Below, one piece after another: positions 8,127 to 15,570 of a stretch of 35,447 nt of DNA. Under the pieces are notes generated by a model, which saw only the letters and a list, made by a program, of their open reading frames with translations, was not told the origin of the DNA and searched no databases. This DNA comes from DASXTS01 sp036505275 (lineage in GTDB: Bacteria > Actinomycetota > Actinomycetes > Mycobacteriales > Pseudonocardiaceae). The first letter of the stretch is position 1; the number at the start of each line of letters is the position of its first letter. Location of the stretch: contig DASXTS010000040.1 in assembly GCA_036505275.1 (NCBI GenBank), forward strand, positions 1 through 35,447, written 5' to 3'. The position numbers and the translations under genes are program-made.

Positions 8127-8966
8127 TCAGGAACGGCCGCGCCGGTTTCCGTCTCGCGGTGGCCAGTCCGGCTCGTCCTCGGTGTCGACCAGCGTCGACA
8201 GCTGGACGTTTGCCGGCTGCTCGACTGCGTCGGAATCGGCCTGCACGGCGTGGTACAGCTTCAGCAGGTGCGACATCATGGCCGTCCGGGCGCCGGCCGA
8301 GTCACGGCGCTTCAGAAATGTGACGACGGTGTCGTGTTCGATGCCGGAGCGGGCCGGCATTCCGCGCTCGGAAAAGCTGGCGCGGCGGAACTCGACCAGC
8401 TCGGGAACCAACATCAGATAGTTCGCCAGCAGCAGTTCGTTGCCGCTCGCCCGCACCACGGCCTCGTGGAACCGCTCGTCGGTGTCGATGAGCCGGTCGA
8501 TGTCGGAGGCCGGGGCATGGATGTGCGCGCTGCACAGCTTCGCGATGTCGTCGATTTCGCCGTTGGAGGCGCGGGCCGCCGCGAGGCTGGCCGCCATGCC
8601 CTCCAGGGCCATCCGTACCTCGAGGATCTCACCGATGTCCGGCCGGTGCCTTGAAAACTGGCCGAGGAACGTGTCCTGTGGATCGGCCGGCGGCTTACGG
8701 ACAAACCAGCCGCGCCCGCGCCGCACCTCGACCAGCCGGGCGACCTCGAGACGCTGCAGCGCGGTCCGCACCGAGCTGCGGGCGACGCCCATTCGCCTGG
8801 CCAGCTCCGGTTCGTTGGGGAGCTGCTGACCCGCATGCAACGCACCGCCGGCGATGAGCTCGCGAAGCTTCTGCTCGATCACTTCCGGCAGCGGCCGGCG
8901 GGTGTCCGGTAGCTTCCACAGCCCGTCCTGGGACGTGCCGGCACGCCCCATGGTCGTGTTGTCCAT
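8127..8966 (-). CDS. GntR-family (FadR/FCD) transcriptional regulator
   Basis: 279 residues from the ATG at 8966, chosen because GGGAGA lies 5 nt upstream; a GTG at 9011 is also in frame. An N-terminal winged helix is visible as VIEQKLRELIAGGALHAGQQLPNEPELARRMGVARSSVRTALQRLEVARLVEVRRGRGWFV. The C-terminal FCD all-helical ligand domain carries the metal-binding pattern D...H in DTDERFHEAV, then HDTVVTF and MMSHLLKLYHAV. FCD regulators usually respond to organic acids. It is divergent from a 71-residue membrane protein whose promoter holds a perfect inverted repeat (9187-9200), a strong candidate operator. The effector is unknown. It may also control the HExxH/membrane pair downstream, which is speculative. 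Confidence 0.88.
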   Translation of the reverse strand: MDNTTMGRAGTSQDGLWKLPDTRRPLPEVIEQKLRELIAGGALHAGQQLPNEPELARRMGVARSSVRTALQRLEVARLVEVRRGRGWFVRKPPADPQDTFLGQFSRHRPDIGEILEVRMALEGMAASLAAARASNGEIDDIAKLCSAHIHAPASDIDRLIDTDERFHEAVVRASGNELLLANYLMLVPELVEFRRASFSERGMPARSGIEHDTVVTFLKRRDSAGARTAMMSHLLKLYHAVQADSDAVEQPANVQLSTLVDTEDEPDWPPRDGNRRGRS

Positions 8967-9164
8967 CGCGTCTCCCGTCGCAGCGCCCGGGCGCCCTTGA
9001 TCAGGCGACACGCGGAGCCTGCGAGCACACTCGCCGCCTCATCCATGCCGCTCTCGCAGCACGCGGATCGCATGCCGGTTCCGGCACACGTTGAACCAGG
9101 CTAACAGCTCGTCTGTCATCGGACCAGACGGAGCGCCGAACCGCCATCCGACATCATGTTGACC

Positions 9165-9200
9165 TTGACAGATGTCTGATGTCTGCTCAGACTGGTCTGA
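9165..9200 (+). promoter_or_regulatory. Promoter overlapped by inverted-repeat operator (GntR site)
   Basis: -35 TTGACA (9165-9170), a 17-nt spacer and -10 CAGACT (9188-9193). The -10 lies inside TCAGAC-TG-GTCTGA (9187-9200), a perfect 6-2-6 inverted repeat. A tandem GATGTCT GATGTCT (9171-9184) fills the spacer and repeats the TCTG half-site. FCD-type GntR dimers bind short inverted repeats of this kind, so repression of the downstream membrane gene is the natural reading. The rest of the gap (8967-9164) holds only a TGCCGG-TT-CCGGCA palindrome at 9073-9086. Confidence 0.65.
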
Positions 9201-9228
9201 CTACTTCACGATGGGCTGGAGGACCACC

Positions 9229-9444
9229 ATGTCCGACTTCGCGACCTCCACGTTCGTCGGCGTCCTCGTCGCCGTCTTTCTCGCCATCAGGTACTGGCGG
9301 ATGGTCATTGGCCTGGTGCTCGCGCTCTTGCTCACAATTCTGATCATGGGCGTGTACCAGGTGGTCGACACCATGCAGCACACGGCAACGAACGTGCCGG
9401 TGCAGAGCAGCCAGGACAGCCACCAGGATGGCGGCCGCGCCTGA
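9229..9444 (+). CDS. Small membrane protein under GntR control
   Basis: 71 residues from the ATG at 9229 with GGAGG 6 nt upstream. After MSDFATSTF there is a long hydrophobic region (residues ~8-43) forming one or two helices with RYWR in the middle. A polar tail (DTMQHTATNVPVQSSQDSHQD) follows. The strong promoter, near-perfect ribosome site and operator argue that it is a real gene. The protein resembles no family I can name. It ends 4 nt before the convergent glycosylase gene. Confidence 0.72.
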   Translation: MSDFATSTFVGVLVAVFLAIRYWRMVIGLVLALLLTILIMGVYQVVDTMQHTATNVPVQSSQDSHQDGGRA

Positions 9445-9448
9445 GCCG

Positions 9449-10330
9449 CTAGCGCAGCAGGCGGGACAGCCGGCGGTCGGCGAGGGGTTTGCCGCCGGTC
9501 TGGCAGGTGGGGCAGTACTGGAAGGAGCGGTCGGCGAAGGACACCTCACGGACGGTGTCACCACAGACCGGGCAGGGCAGACCGGTGCGGGCGTGCACCC
9601 GAAGGCCGGCGCGCTTCTCGCCCTTGAGGCGGGCTGCGGCCTGGCCGACCGAGCGGTCGACGGCGTCGGTGAGCACGGTGTGTACGGCGTCGGCGAGCCG
9701 GGCCACCGCGCCGTCCGGCAGGCGGCCGGCGGTTGCGTACGGCGACAGCTGGGCGGCGTGCAGGATCTCGTCTGAGTAGGCGTTGCCGATGCCGGCGATC
9801 ACCGACTGGTCGGTGAGCACGGTCTTCAGCCGCTCGGTGCGGCCGTCGAGGATCGCGGCGAGCGCGGCGGCGTCCAGGGTGAGGGCGTCGGGGCCGAGCT
9901 TGGCGATGCCGGGGACGGTGGCCGGGTCGGTGACCAGGTAGACGGCCAGTCGCTTCTGGGTACCGGCCTCGGTGAGGTCGAAACCCGGCCCGCTCCCCGG
10001 GCGCGGGTGTCCCGCAGAGCCGAGGTGCACCCGCAGCGCGATCGGGCCCTTGCCGCCGGGGCGCGGCGGCGCCGGGGCCAGCGCGTCCGACCAGCGCAGC
10101 CAGCCGGCGCGGGAGAGGTGCGCGACGAGGTGCAGCCCGTCGCAGTCGACGTCGAGGAACTTGCCGTGCCGGGACGCCGCGGTCACCGCCCGGCCGTGCA
10201 GCGCGTGCGGCGGCGGGTCGAAGGTCTTGAGCGCGGCCAGCGAGGCGACGTCGACGCGGGTCACCGTGCGCCCGACGGCGTGCTCGCGCAGAAACACGGC
10301 GAGCGCCTCGACCTCCGGCAGCTCCGGCAT
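9449..10330 (-). CDS. Fpg/Nei-family DNA glycosylase/AP lyase
   Basis: 293 residues. It starts with the hallmark MPELPEVEAL, where Pro2 is the Schiff-base nucleophile and Glu3 is catalytic. A conserved beta-turn Lys lies in RHGKFLDVD. The helix-two-turn-helix appears as LTDQSVIAGIGNAYSDEILHAA. The C-terminal zinc finger is complete: CPVC, then CPTCQTGGKPL. It excises oxidised bases. The missing MutM-style spacing and the length suggest an actinobacterial Nei2-like member rather than canonical MutM, but this is not certain. A TAGTCT hexamer ends 6 nt before the ATG, predicting a leaderless transcript. Divergent from the aminotransferase. Confidence 0.92.
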   Translation of the reverse strand: MPELPEVEALAVFLREHAVGRTVTRVDVASLAALKTFDPPPHALHGRAVTAASRHGKFLDVDCDGLHLVAHLSRAGWLRWSDALAPAPPRPGGKGPIALRVHLGSAGHPRPGSGPGFDLTEAGTQKRLAVYLVTDPATVPGIAKLGPDALTLDAAALAAILDGRTERLKTVLTDQSVIAGIGNAYSDEILHAAQLSPYATAGRLPDGAVARLADAVHTVLTDAVDRSVGQAAARLKGEKRAGLRVHARTGLPCPVCGDTVREVSFADRSFQYCPTCQTGGKPLADRRLSRLLR

Positions 10331-10335
10331 TGCTC

Positions 10336-10342
10336 CAGACTA
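10336..10342. promoter_or_regulatory. Back-to-back -10 elements for divergent leaderless genes
   Basis: Minus strand TAGTCT (10342-10337) ends 6 nt before the glycosylase ATG. Plus strand CAGACT (10336-10341) ends 8 nt before the aminotransferase GTG at 10350. The two hexamers occupy almost the same bases, so the two promoters should exclude each other. Confidence 0.4.
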
Positions 10343-10349
10343 CGGCGTC

Positions 10350-11405
10350 GTGCGCAGTGCATTCGGGGAACGCAGTGCCTTCGGGGAACGCTTCGACCTG
10401 CCGCCCGGCTACCTGGACACCGCGAGCATCGGCGTGCCGCCGCACTCGGCCGGCGAGACCGTGGCGGCCGCGGTGCAGCGCTGGCGGCGGGGTGCCGACC
10501 GGCCGCCGGCTTTCGACGAGGCGGTGGCGGTTGCCCGCGGCGCCTGGGCCGACCTGGTCGGCGTGCCCGCGCACCGGGTGGCGATCGGCGCGAGCGTGTC
10601 GCAGCTGGTCAGCCTGGTGGCGGCGAGCCTGCCACCCGGCGCGCGGGTGCTCACCGTGACCGGCGAGTTCACCAGCGTGAGCTTCCCGTTCGCGGTCCGG
10701 GCGCAGCGGCGGGAGCTCACCGTCACCGAGGCCGAGCCGGCGGCGCTGGTGGCGGCGGTGGACGGTCACGACCTCGTGGCGGTGAGCGTGGTGCAGTCCG
10801 CCGACGGGCGGGTGCTCGACGTGCCGGGCCTGCTGGCCGCGGCCCGCGCCGCGGGCGCCAGGGTGTTGCTGGACGTCACGCAGGCCGCCGGCTGGCTGCC
10901 GCTGACCGGGCTGGGCAGCGCCGACTGGGTGGTCGGCGCCGGGTACAAGTGGCTGCTGTCGCCACGGGGTACGGCCTGGCTGGCCGGCACGGCGGAGGCG
11001 TTGGAGCTCACCACGCCGCTGGCGGCGAACTGGTATGCCGGCGAGGACCCGTGGCAGACGGTGTACGGGCTGCCGCTTCGGCTGGCCGGCGACGCCCGCC
11101 GGCTGGATCTCTCACCGGTCTGGCTGTCGCAGGTCGGCGCGGCCGCGGTGCTGCCGTGGCTGGCCGCCCTCGACCTTCACGCCGTGCACCGGCACTGCGT
11201 CGGCCTGGCGAACGAGCTGTTGCGCGGCCTCGGCCGGCCGCCGCGGGACAGCGCCATTGTCTCGGTCGACCTCCCAGGGGAGGCGACCGAGCGGCTGGCG
11301 GCGGCCGGCGTGCGCTGCGCGGAACGGGCCGGCCGCACCCGGCTCGCGTTCCACCTCTACAACACGTCGGACGATGTCGAGCAGGTGCTGGCGGTCCTCA
11401 GGTGA
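10350..11405 (+). CDS. Class V aminotransferase-fold PLP enzyme
   Basis: 351 residues from the GTG at 10350. The family N-terminus is visible as AFGERFDLPPGYLDTASIGVPP. The PLP-binding site is DVTQAAGWLPL with the Schiff-base Lys200 in GAGYKWLLSPRGTAWLA. Related proteins include cysteine desulfurase-like and kynureninase-like enzymes; the substrate cannot be read from the sequence. The first codons carry a perfect-phase duplication (SAFGER SAFGER), so the ancestral start was probably just before the second copy. The last 8 nt overlap the convergent membrane-protein gene. Confidence 0.82.
   Translation: MRSAFGERSAFGERFDLPPGYLDTASIGVPPHSAGETVAAAVQRWRRGADRPPAFDEAVAVARGAWADLVGVPAHRVAIGASVSQLVSLVAASLPPGARVLTVTGEFTSVSFPFAVRAQRRELTVTEAEPAALVAAVDGHDLVAVSVVQSADGRVLDVPGLLAAARAAGARVLLDVTQAAGWLPLTGLGSADWVVGAGYKWLLSPRGTAWLAGTAEALELTTPLAANWYAGEDPWQTVYGLPLRLAGDARRLDLSPVWLSQVGAAAVLPWLAALDLHAVHRHCVGLANELLRGLGRPPRDSAIVSVDLPGEATERLAAAGVRCAERAGRTRLAFHLYNTSDDVEQVLAVLR
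10356..10391 (+). repeat. 18-bp tandem duplication at the aminotransferase 5' end
   Basis: AGTGCATTCGGGGAACGC (10356-10373) is followed directly by AGTGCCTTCGGGGAACGC (10374-10391), one mismatch. It encodes SAFGER twice and keeps the reading frame. Confidence 0.8.
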
Positions 11406-11847
11406 TCACGGGCTGCAGCGGGCCGTCGCCGTCGCGGTCCGGCACGGCGTAGTGCCGCAGGTGCCGCAGCGCCCTGGACGTCTCCGTCCTGGCCGTGAAG
11501 TAGCCGCGGACGCTGCCCACCCACCGCTCGGCCGGCAGCCCGGCGGACGCGCCGCCCGGCGTCTCGGCGATCAGCGTCCACGGCCGCCGCACCAGCCACC
11601 GGGCCGGGAAGAACGCGATCAGCAGCACGAACGCGAACGCCAGCCAACCAGGGAAGAACAGCGTTTTCGGTGTGAGCACCACGAACGCGATGATCAGCAC
11701 GAACAGCACGACCACCATGATGATCGCGCCAACCCGGCCGCCGCTGACGTCGTGCTCGAACTCCTCGTCCGCCTCCGGATCGGCCCACTCGATTCGGCTG
11801 TGTACCGTCCACATCCGACCCTCGCGGTCGCGCACGAGCCGAGTCAT
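11398..11847 (-). CDS. Conserved actinobacterial two-helix membrane protein
   Basis: 149 residues from the ATG at 11847, preceded by GGGAGGCGG. The N-terminus is MTRLVRDREGRMWTVHSRIEWADPEADEEFEHD. Two membrane helices follow at about residues 41-60 and 68-82 (IIMVVVLFVLIIAFVVL, WLAFAFVLLIAFFPARWLV). A soluble C-terminus begins RRPWTLIAETPGG. I recognise the type as a widespread uncharacterised actinomycete protein but cannot give a function. The much longer open frame to 12885 is antisense to the next gene and was rejected. Confidence 0.75.
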   Translation of the reverse strand: MTRLVRDREGRMWTVHSRIEWADPEADEEFEHDVSGGRVGAIIMVVVLFVLIIAFVVLTPKTLFFPGWLAFAFVLLIAFFPARWLVRRPWTLIAETPGGASAGLPAERWVGSVRGYFTARTETSRALRHLRHYAVPDRDGDGPLQPVIT

Positions 11848-11917
11848 TCCGCCTCCCGCCCAGCCAGACGGCCACCGTACCTCGCTGCGGCGGCCCCGGG
11901 TGCGGCACACTCCAGCG

Positions 11918-12679
11918 GTGGAGATCGTTGAGCACATCGAGGCGTTGCGCCGCGAGGGCGGGCTGCTGGCCGACAGCGCCGAGAAGACCGATCCGCAGGC
12001 GCGGGTGCCGACCTGCCCGGCCTGGGAGCTGCGCGACCTCCTACGGCACATCGGCATGGTGCACCGCTGGGCGACGGTGTACGTCGCGGATTGCGTTCGT
12101 GCCATGCTGACGGCCGACGAGCAGCGGGAGCGGTTGGAGCCGGCTCCGGATGACGACGGCGCCCTGGTGGACTGGTACCGGGCCGGGCACGCCGGCCTGG
12201 TCGACGCGCTGGCCGCGGCGCCGGCCGACCTGCAGTGCTGGCAGTTCCTACCGGCCCCGTCGCCGCTGGCGTTCTGGGCCCGCCGGCAGGCGCACGAGGC
12301 CGCCATCCACCGGGTGGACGTCCAGGGCACCGCCCAGCGGGGCGAAATCACGCCGTTCGAGCCGGCGTTCGCCGTCGACGGCATCGACGAGATGATCTCC
12401 GGCTTCGGGCTGCGGGCCGCGCGCCGGCTGGTCGCCGACCCGCCGACGGCGCTCCTGGTGCGGGCCATCGACACCGGCGACGACCGGCTGGTGCGGTTCG
12501 AGCCCGACGGCGTGCGGGTGACGGAGGAGGCCGGCCCGGCCGATTGCACGGTGCGAGCTTCGGCGTCCGACCTGTACCTGCTGCTCTGGAACCGCCGCAC
12601 CGCCGACGGCCTCGACGTCGACGGCGATCGGTCGGTGCTGGCCCACTGGCGGGCGAAGGCGCGGATCCGCTGGTCCTGA
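11918..12679 (+). CDS. Mycothiol-dependent maleylpyruvate isomerase-family protein
   Basis: 253 residues from the GTG at 11918. The DinB-like N-terminal domain has the metal-binding pattern seen in mycothiol-dependent maleylpyruvate isomerases: His in LRDLLRHIGMVHRWA and later RQAHEAAIHRVDVQG. The C-terminal alpha/beta SCP2-like domain ends YLLLWNRRTADGLDVDGD. The family uses mycothiol as cofactor in isomerisations or detoxifications; the actual substrate is unknown. A CACACT hexamer ends 6 nt before the GTG, suggesting a leaderless transcript. mshD, which makes mycothiol, is in the same window. Confidence 0.85.
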   Translation: MEIVEHIEALRREGGLLADSAEKTDPQARVPTCPAWELRDLLRHIGMVHRWATVYVADCVRAMLTADEQRERLEPAPDDDGALVDWYRAGHAGLVDALAAAPADLQCWQFLPAPSPLAFWARRQAHEAAIHRVDVQGTAQRGEITPFEPAFAVDGIDEMISGFGLRAARRLVADPPTALLVRAIDTGDDRLVRFEPDGVRVTEEAGPADCTVRASASDLYLLLWNRRTADGLDVDGDRSVLAHWRAKARIRWS

Positions 12680-12698
12680 CCAGCACGCCGGCCGCCTG

Positions 12699-13115
12699 TC
12701 AAGCGATGGCCCGTTCCAGGTTCGCCGACATCCGCCGCAGCGTGCCGACCACGGCCTGGTACTCGTCGCCGGTGAGGCCGTCCAGCGACCGCCGGCGAAT
12801 GTCCGCGACCTCCGCAAGCACCTCGGCGTGCGCCCGCCGGCCCTTGTCGGTGAGCCGGTACGCCTCGCCGTCGACCACCAGCCATCCCCGGCCGGCCAGA
12901 TCGTCCTCGACCTCCGGCTGGGACGGCCCATCGGCGGTCCAGAACGGCCGCAGCGCGCCGGCCGCCGCGGCCCGGTCCGCGCCGCCGCCCTCGTGCACGA
13001 TGTTGAGCAGCTGCCAGTGCCTGCGTCGCAGCCCGCGCCGGCCGAGGACGTGCTCGAAGGTCCGCTCGATGAGACCGTCCAGGTGCTTGAGCCAGAATCC
13101 GATCGGCTGGTCCAT
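12699..13115 (-). CDS. MarR-like winged-helix regulator
   Basis: 138 residues from the ATG at 13115, with AGGCGGG just upstream and GGGAGG before it. The N-terminus MDQPIGFWLKHLDGLIERTFEHVLGRRGLRRRHWQLLNIV is helical as in MarR proteins. The wing region reads LAGRGWLVVDGEAYRLTDKGRRAHAEVLAEV. It is divergent from a second MarR protein over a 79-bp region holding a strong palindrome, so one or both are probably autoregulated. The ligand is unknown. Confidence 0.82.
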   Translation of the reverse strand: MDQPIGFWLKHLDGLIERTFEHVLGRRGLRRRHWQLLNIVHEGGGADRAAAAGALRPFWTADGPSQPEVEDDLAGRGWLVVDGEAYRLTDKGRRAHAEVLAEVADIRRRSLDGLTGDEYQAVVGTLRRMSANLERAIA

Positions 13116-13154
13116 CCCGCCTGCACCTCCCGGTGTCTGGGAAAGTAGTTATAG

Positions 13155-13174
13155 TTCAACAACTAGTTGTTAAA
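13155..13174. promoter_or_regulatory. Palindromic operator between divergent MarR genes
   Basis: AACAACTAGTTGTT (13158-13171) is a perfect 14-bp palindrome. It extends to 20 bp with TT and AA outer arms (13155-13174) and one mismatched pair. It sits in an AT-rich island in otherwise very GC-rich DNA, with TATAGT or TATAAC-like -10 candidates on both strands. Size and position are typical of MarR operators. Confidence 0.72.
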
Positions 13175-13194
13175 GAGTATGGACCGGAGGGGCG

Positions 13195-13680
13195 ATGGCC
13201 GTCAAGCACGAGCACGACGCGGCGGTCGCCGCCGTCGAGTCGGCCATGGTTCGGATCCGGCGCCGGCAGGCCCGGCGGACCCTGGCCCGCTCACTTGCGG
13301 CGGCCGACGTCCGCTCTGCCGAGCTGACCCCGGACGGTTACGCCGTGCTGGACCTCGTCGAGGAGGCCGAGCAGCACGGCGAGGCCGCAACCGTCGGCTC
13401 GATCGCCGATGCCATGGGCGTCGACCGGCCGCGAGCGAGCAAGCTGGTGGCCGCCGCGGTCCAGGCCGGGCTGGTGCGCCGGCGGGCCGACCAGGGCGAC
13501 GGCCGGCGCGCCCTGCTGGTGCTCAGCCCCGCCGGCCGGGACCACCTGGAGCACGTGCACGAGCTGCGCCGGCGGCGCTTCGCCGCCGCCATGGCGACCT
13601 GGGAGCCGGCCGAGCGGGCCGACTTCGCGCGGCTGCTCACGGCGTTCGTGGCCGCCCTGGACGCCGGCAGCGGACGGTGA
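13195..13680 (+). CDS. MarR-family transcriptional regulator
   Basis: 161 residues from the ATG at 13195, with GGAGGGG just upstream. Winged-helix core: LTPDGYAVLDLVEEAEQHGEAATVGSIADAMGVDRPRASKLVAAAVQAGLVRRRADQGDGRRALLVLSPAGRDHL, including the DxR-like wing (DQGDGRR). It likely represses itself and/or the divergent gene through the palindrome at 13155-13174. There is no transporter or enzyme in the immediate operon, so the regulon may lie elsewhere. Confidence 0.88.
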   Translation: MAVKHEHDAAVAAVESAMVRIRRRQARRTLARSLAAADVRSAELTPDGYAVLDLVEEAEQHGEAATVGSIADAMGVDRPRASKLVAAAVQAGLVRRRADQGDGRRALLVLSPAGRDHLEHVHELRRRRFAAAMATWEPAERADFARLLTAFVAALDAGSGR

Positions 13681-13737
13681 CCACGCCGGCCGCAATTGGG
13701 TGGGCGGCCGGGGCGCGCGTCGACCATCCTGTCAGGC

Positions 13738-14163
13738 GTGACCGACGACCTGGAGGTGACGCCGTCGCTGGTGATCCCGGCTGGCGAGCTACGCGAGCGG
13801 TTCTCCCGGTCGTCCGGTCCGGGCGGTCAGGGCGTGAACACGGCGGACAGCAGGGTGGAGCTGTCGCTCGACGTGGCCCGCTCGCCGTCGGTGCCGGCGC
13901 AGCTGCGCGAGCGGTTGCTGGCGCGGCTGGCCGGCCGGCTGGTTGACGGCGTGCTGACCGTGGTCGCCAGCGAGCACCGCAGCCAGCTCGCCAACCGCCG
14001 TGCCGCCCGCCTCCGGATGGCCGCCCTGCTGCGCGCCGCGGCCGCGCCACCGCCGCCGGCACGGCGCCCGACCAGGCCGGGACCGGCCGCAATCGAACGA
14101 CGGCTGGCGGCCAAGCGCCGCCGGTCGCAGCGCAAGCTCAACCGTCGGACGGACTACCGGTAG
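13738..14163 (+). CDS. arfB: ArfB-like peptidyl-tRNA hydrolase (ribosome rescue)
   Basis: 141 residues from the GTG at 13738. The release-factor-type GGQ motif is intact in FSRSSGPGGQGVNTADSRVEL. The C-terminal third is basic and flexible (RRLAAKRRRSQRKLNRRTDYR), as needed to enter the empty mRNA channel of stalled ribosomes. ArfB releases nascent chains from non-stop ribosomes. CATCCT ends 7 nt before the GTG, so a leaderless mRNA is possible. Its stop lies in a palindrome shared with the convergent DUF3073 gene. Confidence 0.9.
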   Translation: MTDDLEVTPSLVIPAGELRERFSRSSGPGGQGVNTADSRVELSLDVARSPSVPAQLRERLLARLAGRLVDGVLTVVASEHRSQLANRRAARLRMAALLRAAAAPPPPARRPTRPGPAAIERRLAAKRRRSQRKLNRRTDYR

Positions 14164-14165
14164 TC
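14152..14165. repeat. 14-bp palindrome holding both convergent stop codons
   Basis: GACTACCGGTAGTC is its own reverse complement. Read on the plus strand it ends ArfB as DYR-stop; on the minus strand it ends the DUF3073 protein as DYR-stop. The two coding regions overlap by 10 bp. Confidence 0.9.
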
Positions 14166-14333
14166 GTCGTAGCCGTCGTCGTCGTAGTCCTCGTGACGCT
14201 CGGCGTCGGGGCGCTCGGAGTCCGAGCGTCCGGACAGCTCTCGTTGCAGCGCCTCGAAGTCAGTGGTGGGGGAGCTGTACTTGAGCTCTCGGGCCACCTT
14301 CGTCTGCTTGGCCTTCGCGCGGCCGCGCCCCAT
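14154..14333 (-). CDS. DUF3073 small protein
   Basis: 59 residues from the ATG at 14333. The N-terminus MGRGRAKAKQTKVARELKYS and then SPTTDFEALQRELSG is the signature of DUF3073. The tail is acidic and Tyr/Asp rich (EDYDDDGYDDYR). It is conserved across actinomycetes (Rv0810c in M. tuberculosis, beside purM). Its function is not established; a nucleic-acid or ribosome role is only a guess from the basic N-terminus. GAGGGGG lies upstream of the start. Confidence 0.9.
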   Translation of the reverse strand: MGRGRAKAKQTKVARELKYSSPTTDFEALQRELSGRSDSERPDAERHEDYDDDGYDDYR

Positions 14334-14487
14334 GGCTCGACCCCCTCACACACAGGGACGGGGCGGCCGGGGGAACGGCGGCCCCGTTGATCTCGACTAG
14401 TTTCTCCTACCGACACCGTACCGTGTCCCGGGCAACTAAGGCGAAGTGGCGAGCCGCACTCCGACAGCTCGTGGCACTATGCGACGC

Positions 14488-15381
14488 GTGCCGCCACCGT
14501 TCGTCGCCTACCTCAGGGTGTACGAGCCGTTGCGGGCTTTCGGGCCGCAGCCACGTGCGCGGCTGGAGCGCGCCCTGGCTGCCGGTGCGCTGCCGCCCAC
14601 CGAAGCCGGTCCGCGGGAGCGGGAGGTGTGGCTGCGCACCCAGGTGGCGACGCCGCCGCGGATGCTGCCGGGCGACCGGGCCGACGGCACGGCGGGCGAC
14701 GGTCCGCTGCTCGTGTTGAGCCTGGATCCCGCCGAGGTGCCCGGCGCCGACCGGTCCGGCGGCGTCCTCGTGTGCCCGCTGGACGTGCGCACCAGGGCGG
14801 CCGCCGCGCTGGTCGGCTTCCTGGCCACCGCGTCGCCGTGGCTGGTGCGGGTCGCGCTGCCGGTCGGCCCGCGGGCCGCAACGGACGCCATGCGAACTCG
14901 GGCCCAGACCGTCACCAGCGAGCTGGGCTCCAGTGCCGTGCACGTCGTCTCGTCGACCTGGACGGTGCCGCTGCCCTGGTTTGCGCTCGTCGACCCGGCC
15001 ACGCGGCGGCTGGACCCGCTACCGCGGCCGGACCAGAAGCGCCGGGTGTGCTACCGCACCACGATCGGTGATGCGGTCAGTCGGGCGAGCAGGGCGCACA
15101 CCGTCGTGCAGCGCGCGATCGGGGACAGCGGCCCCGGCCGGGTGCTCGCCGACACGGCGCGCTGGCTCGGGCACTTCCACGCGGGGTCGGCCGTCGAGCT
15201 GGACTACGGCGGCCTGGTGCAGCTCATGGACGACGAGAGCCTGCAGGGGGACACCTCCGCGCCGGACGTGCACGCCGCGGTTGACGCCATGGAGAGCGGC
15301 GACGCCGACGAGCTCGCCGCTCGCTACGAGCGGCTGCGCGACTTCTGGACGAGATTCGCGGTGTGCGAGCGCTTCGGCTAG
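14488..15381 (+). CDS. Conserved actinomycete protein of unknown function
   Basis: 297 residues from the GTG at 14488, chosen because CACTAT ends 7 nt upstream and the family begins with a VP.PFVAYLRVYEPL pattern; an ATG at 14479 is also in frame. Conserved-looking segments are PLPWFALVDP, VCYRTTIGDAVSRASRAHTVVQRA, LGHFHAGSAVELDYGGLVQLMDD and a C-terminal helix ending FAVCERFG. There is no catalytic motif, signal peptide or membrane helix. I know similar hypothetical proteins in actinomycetes but no function. A terminator-like hairpin starts at its stop codon. Confidence 0.78.
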   Translation: MPPPFVAYLRVYEPLRAFGPQPRARLERALAAGALPPTEAGPREREVWLRTQVATPPRMLPGDRADGTAGDGPLLVLSLDPAEVPGADRSGGVLVCPLDVRTRAAAALVGFLATASPWLVRVALPVGPRAATDAMRTRAQTVTSELGSSAVHVVSSTWTVPLPWFALVDPATRRLDPLPRPDQKRRVCYRTTIGDAVSRASRAHTVVQRAIGDSGPGRVLADTARWLGHFHAGSAVELDYGGLVQLMDDESLQGDTSAPDVHAAVDAMESGDADELAARYERLRDFWTRFAVCERFG

Positions 15382-15425
15382 CCGACCGTCTCGTGCCGCT
15401 CGTCGCACCGTTAGCGACGGTCGGC
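15381..15425 (+). terminator. GC-rich hairpin after the unknown-function gene
   Basis: GCCGACCGTC (15381-15390) pairs perfectly with GACGGTCGGC (15416-15425) around a 25-nt loop, beginning at the last base of the stop codon. There is no U-tract, as is usual in actinobacteria. The following gap to 15570 also has a small hairpin CTCGCG/CGCGAG (15502-15518). Confidence 0.55.
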
Positions 15426-15570
15426 GCGCTCCGGGTGTGTCTGCTCACCCGCACGGGCGGCTTGTGCCAAGCTTCCGCGTCGGATCGGGGTGACGTGCAA
15501 ACTCGCGGTAGTCGCGAGGTCGGGAGCGTCACCCAGCGGCCGGCAACGGCCGCCCTAACTCGGAGGTGTC

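Noticed and set aside
9558..10769. Long minus-strand frame across glycosylase and aminotransferase
   Set aside because: Shadow of two well-supported genes; low-complexity Arg-rich product.
11848..12885. Upstream extension of the two-helix protein frame
   Set aside because: Antisense to the mycothiol-dependent enzyme; the ATG at 11847 has a strong Shine-Dalgarno sequence.
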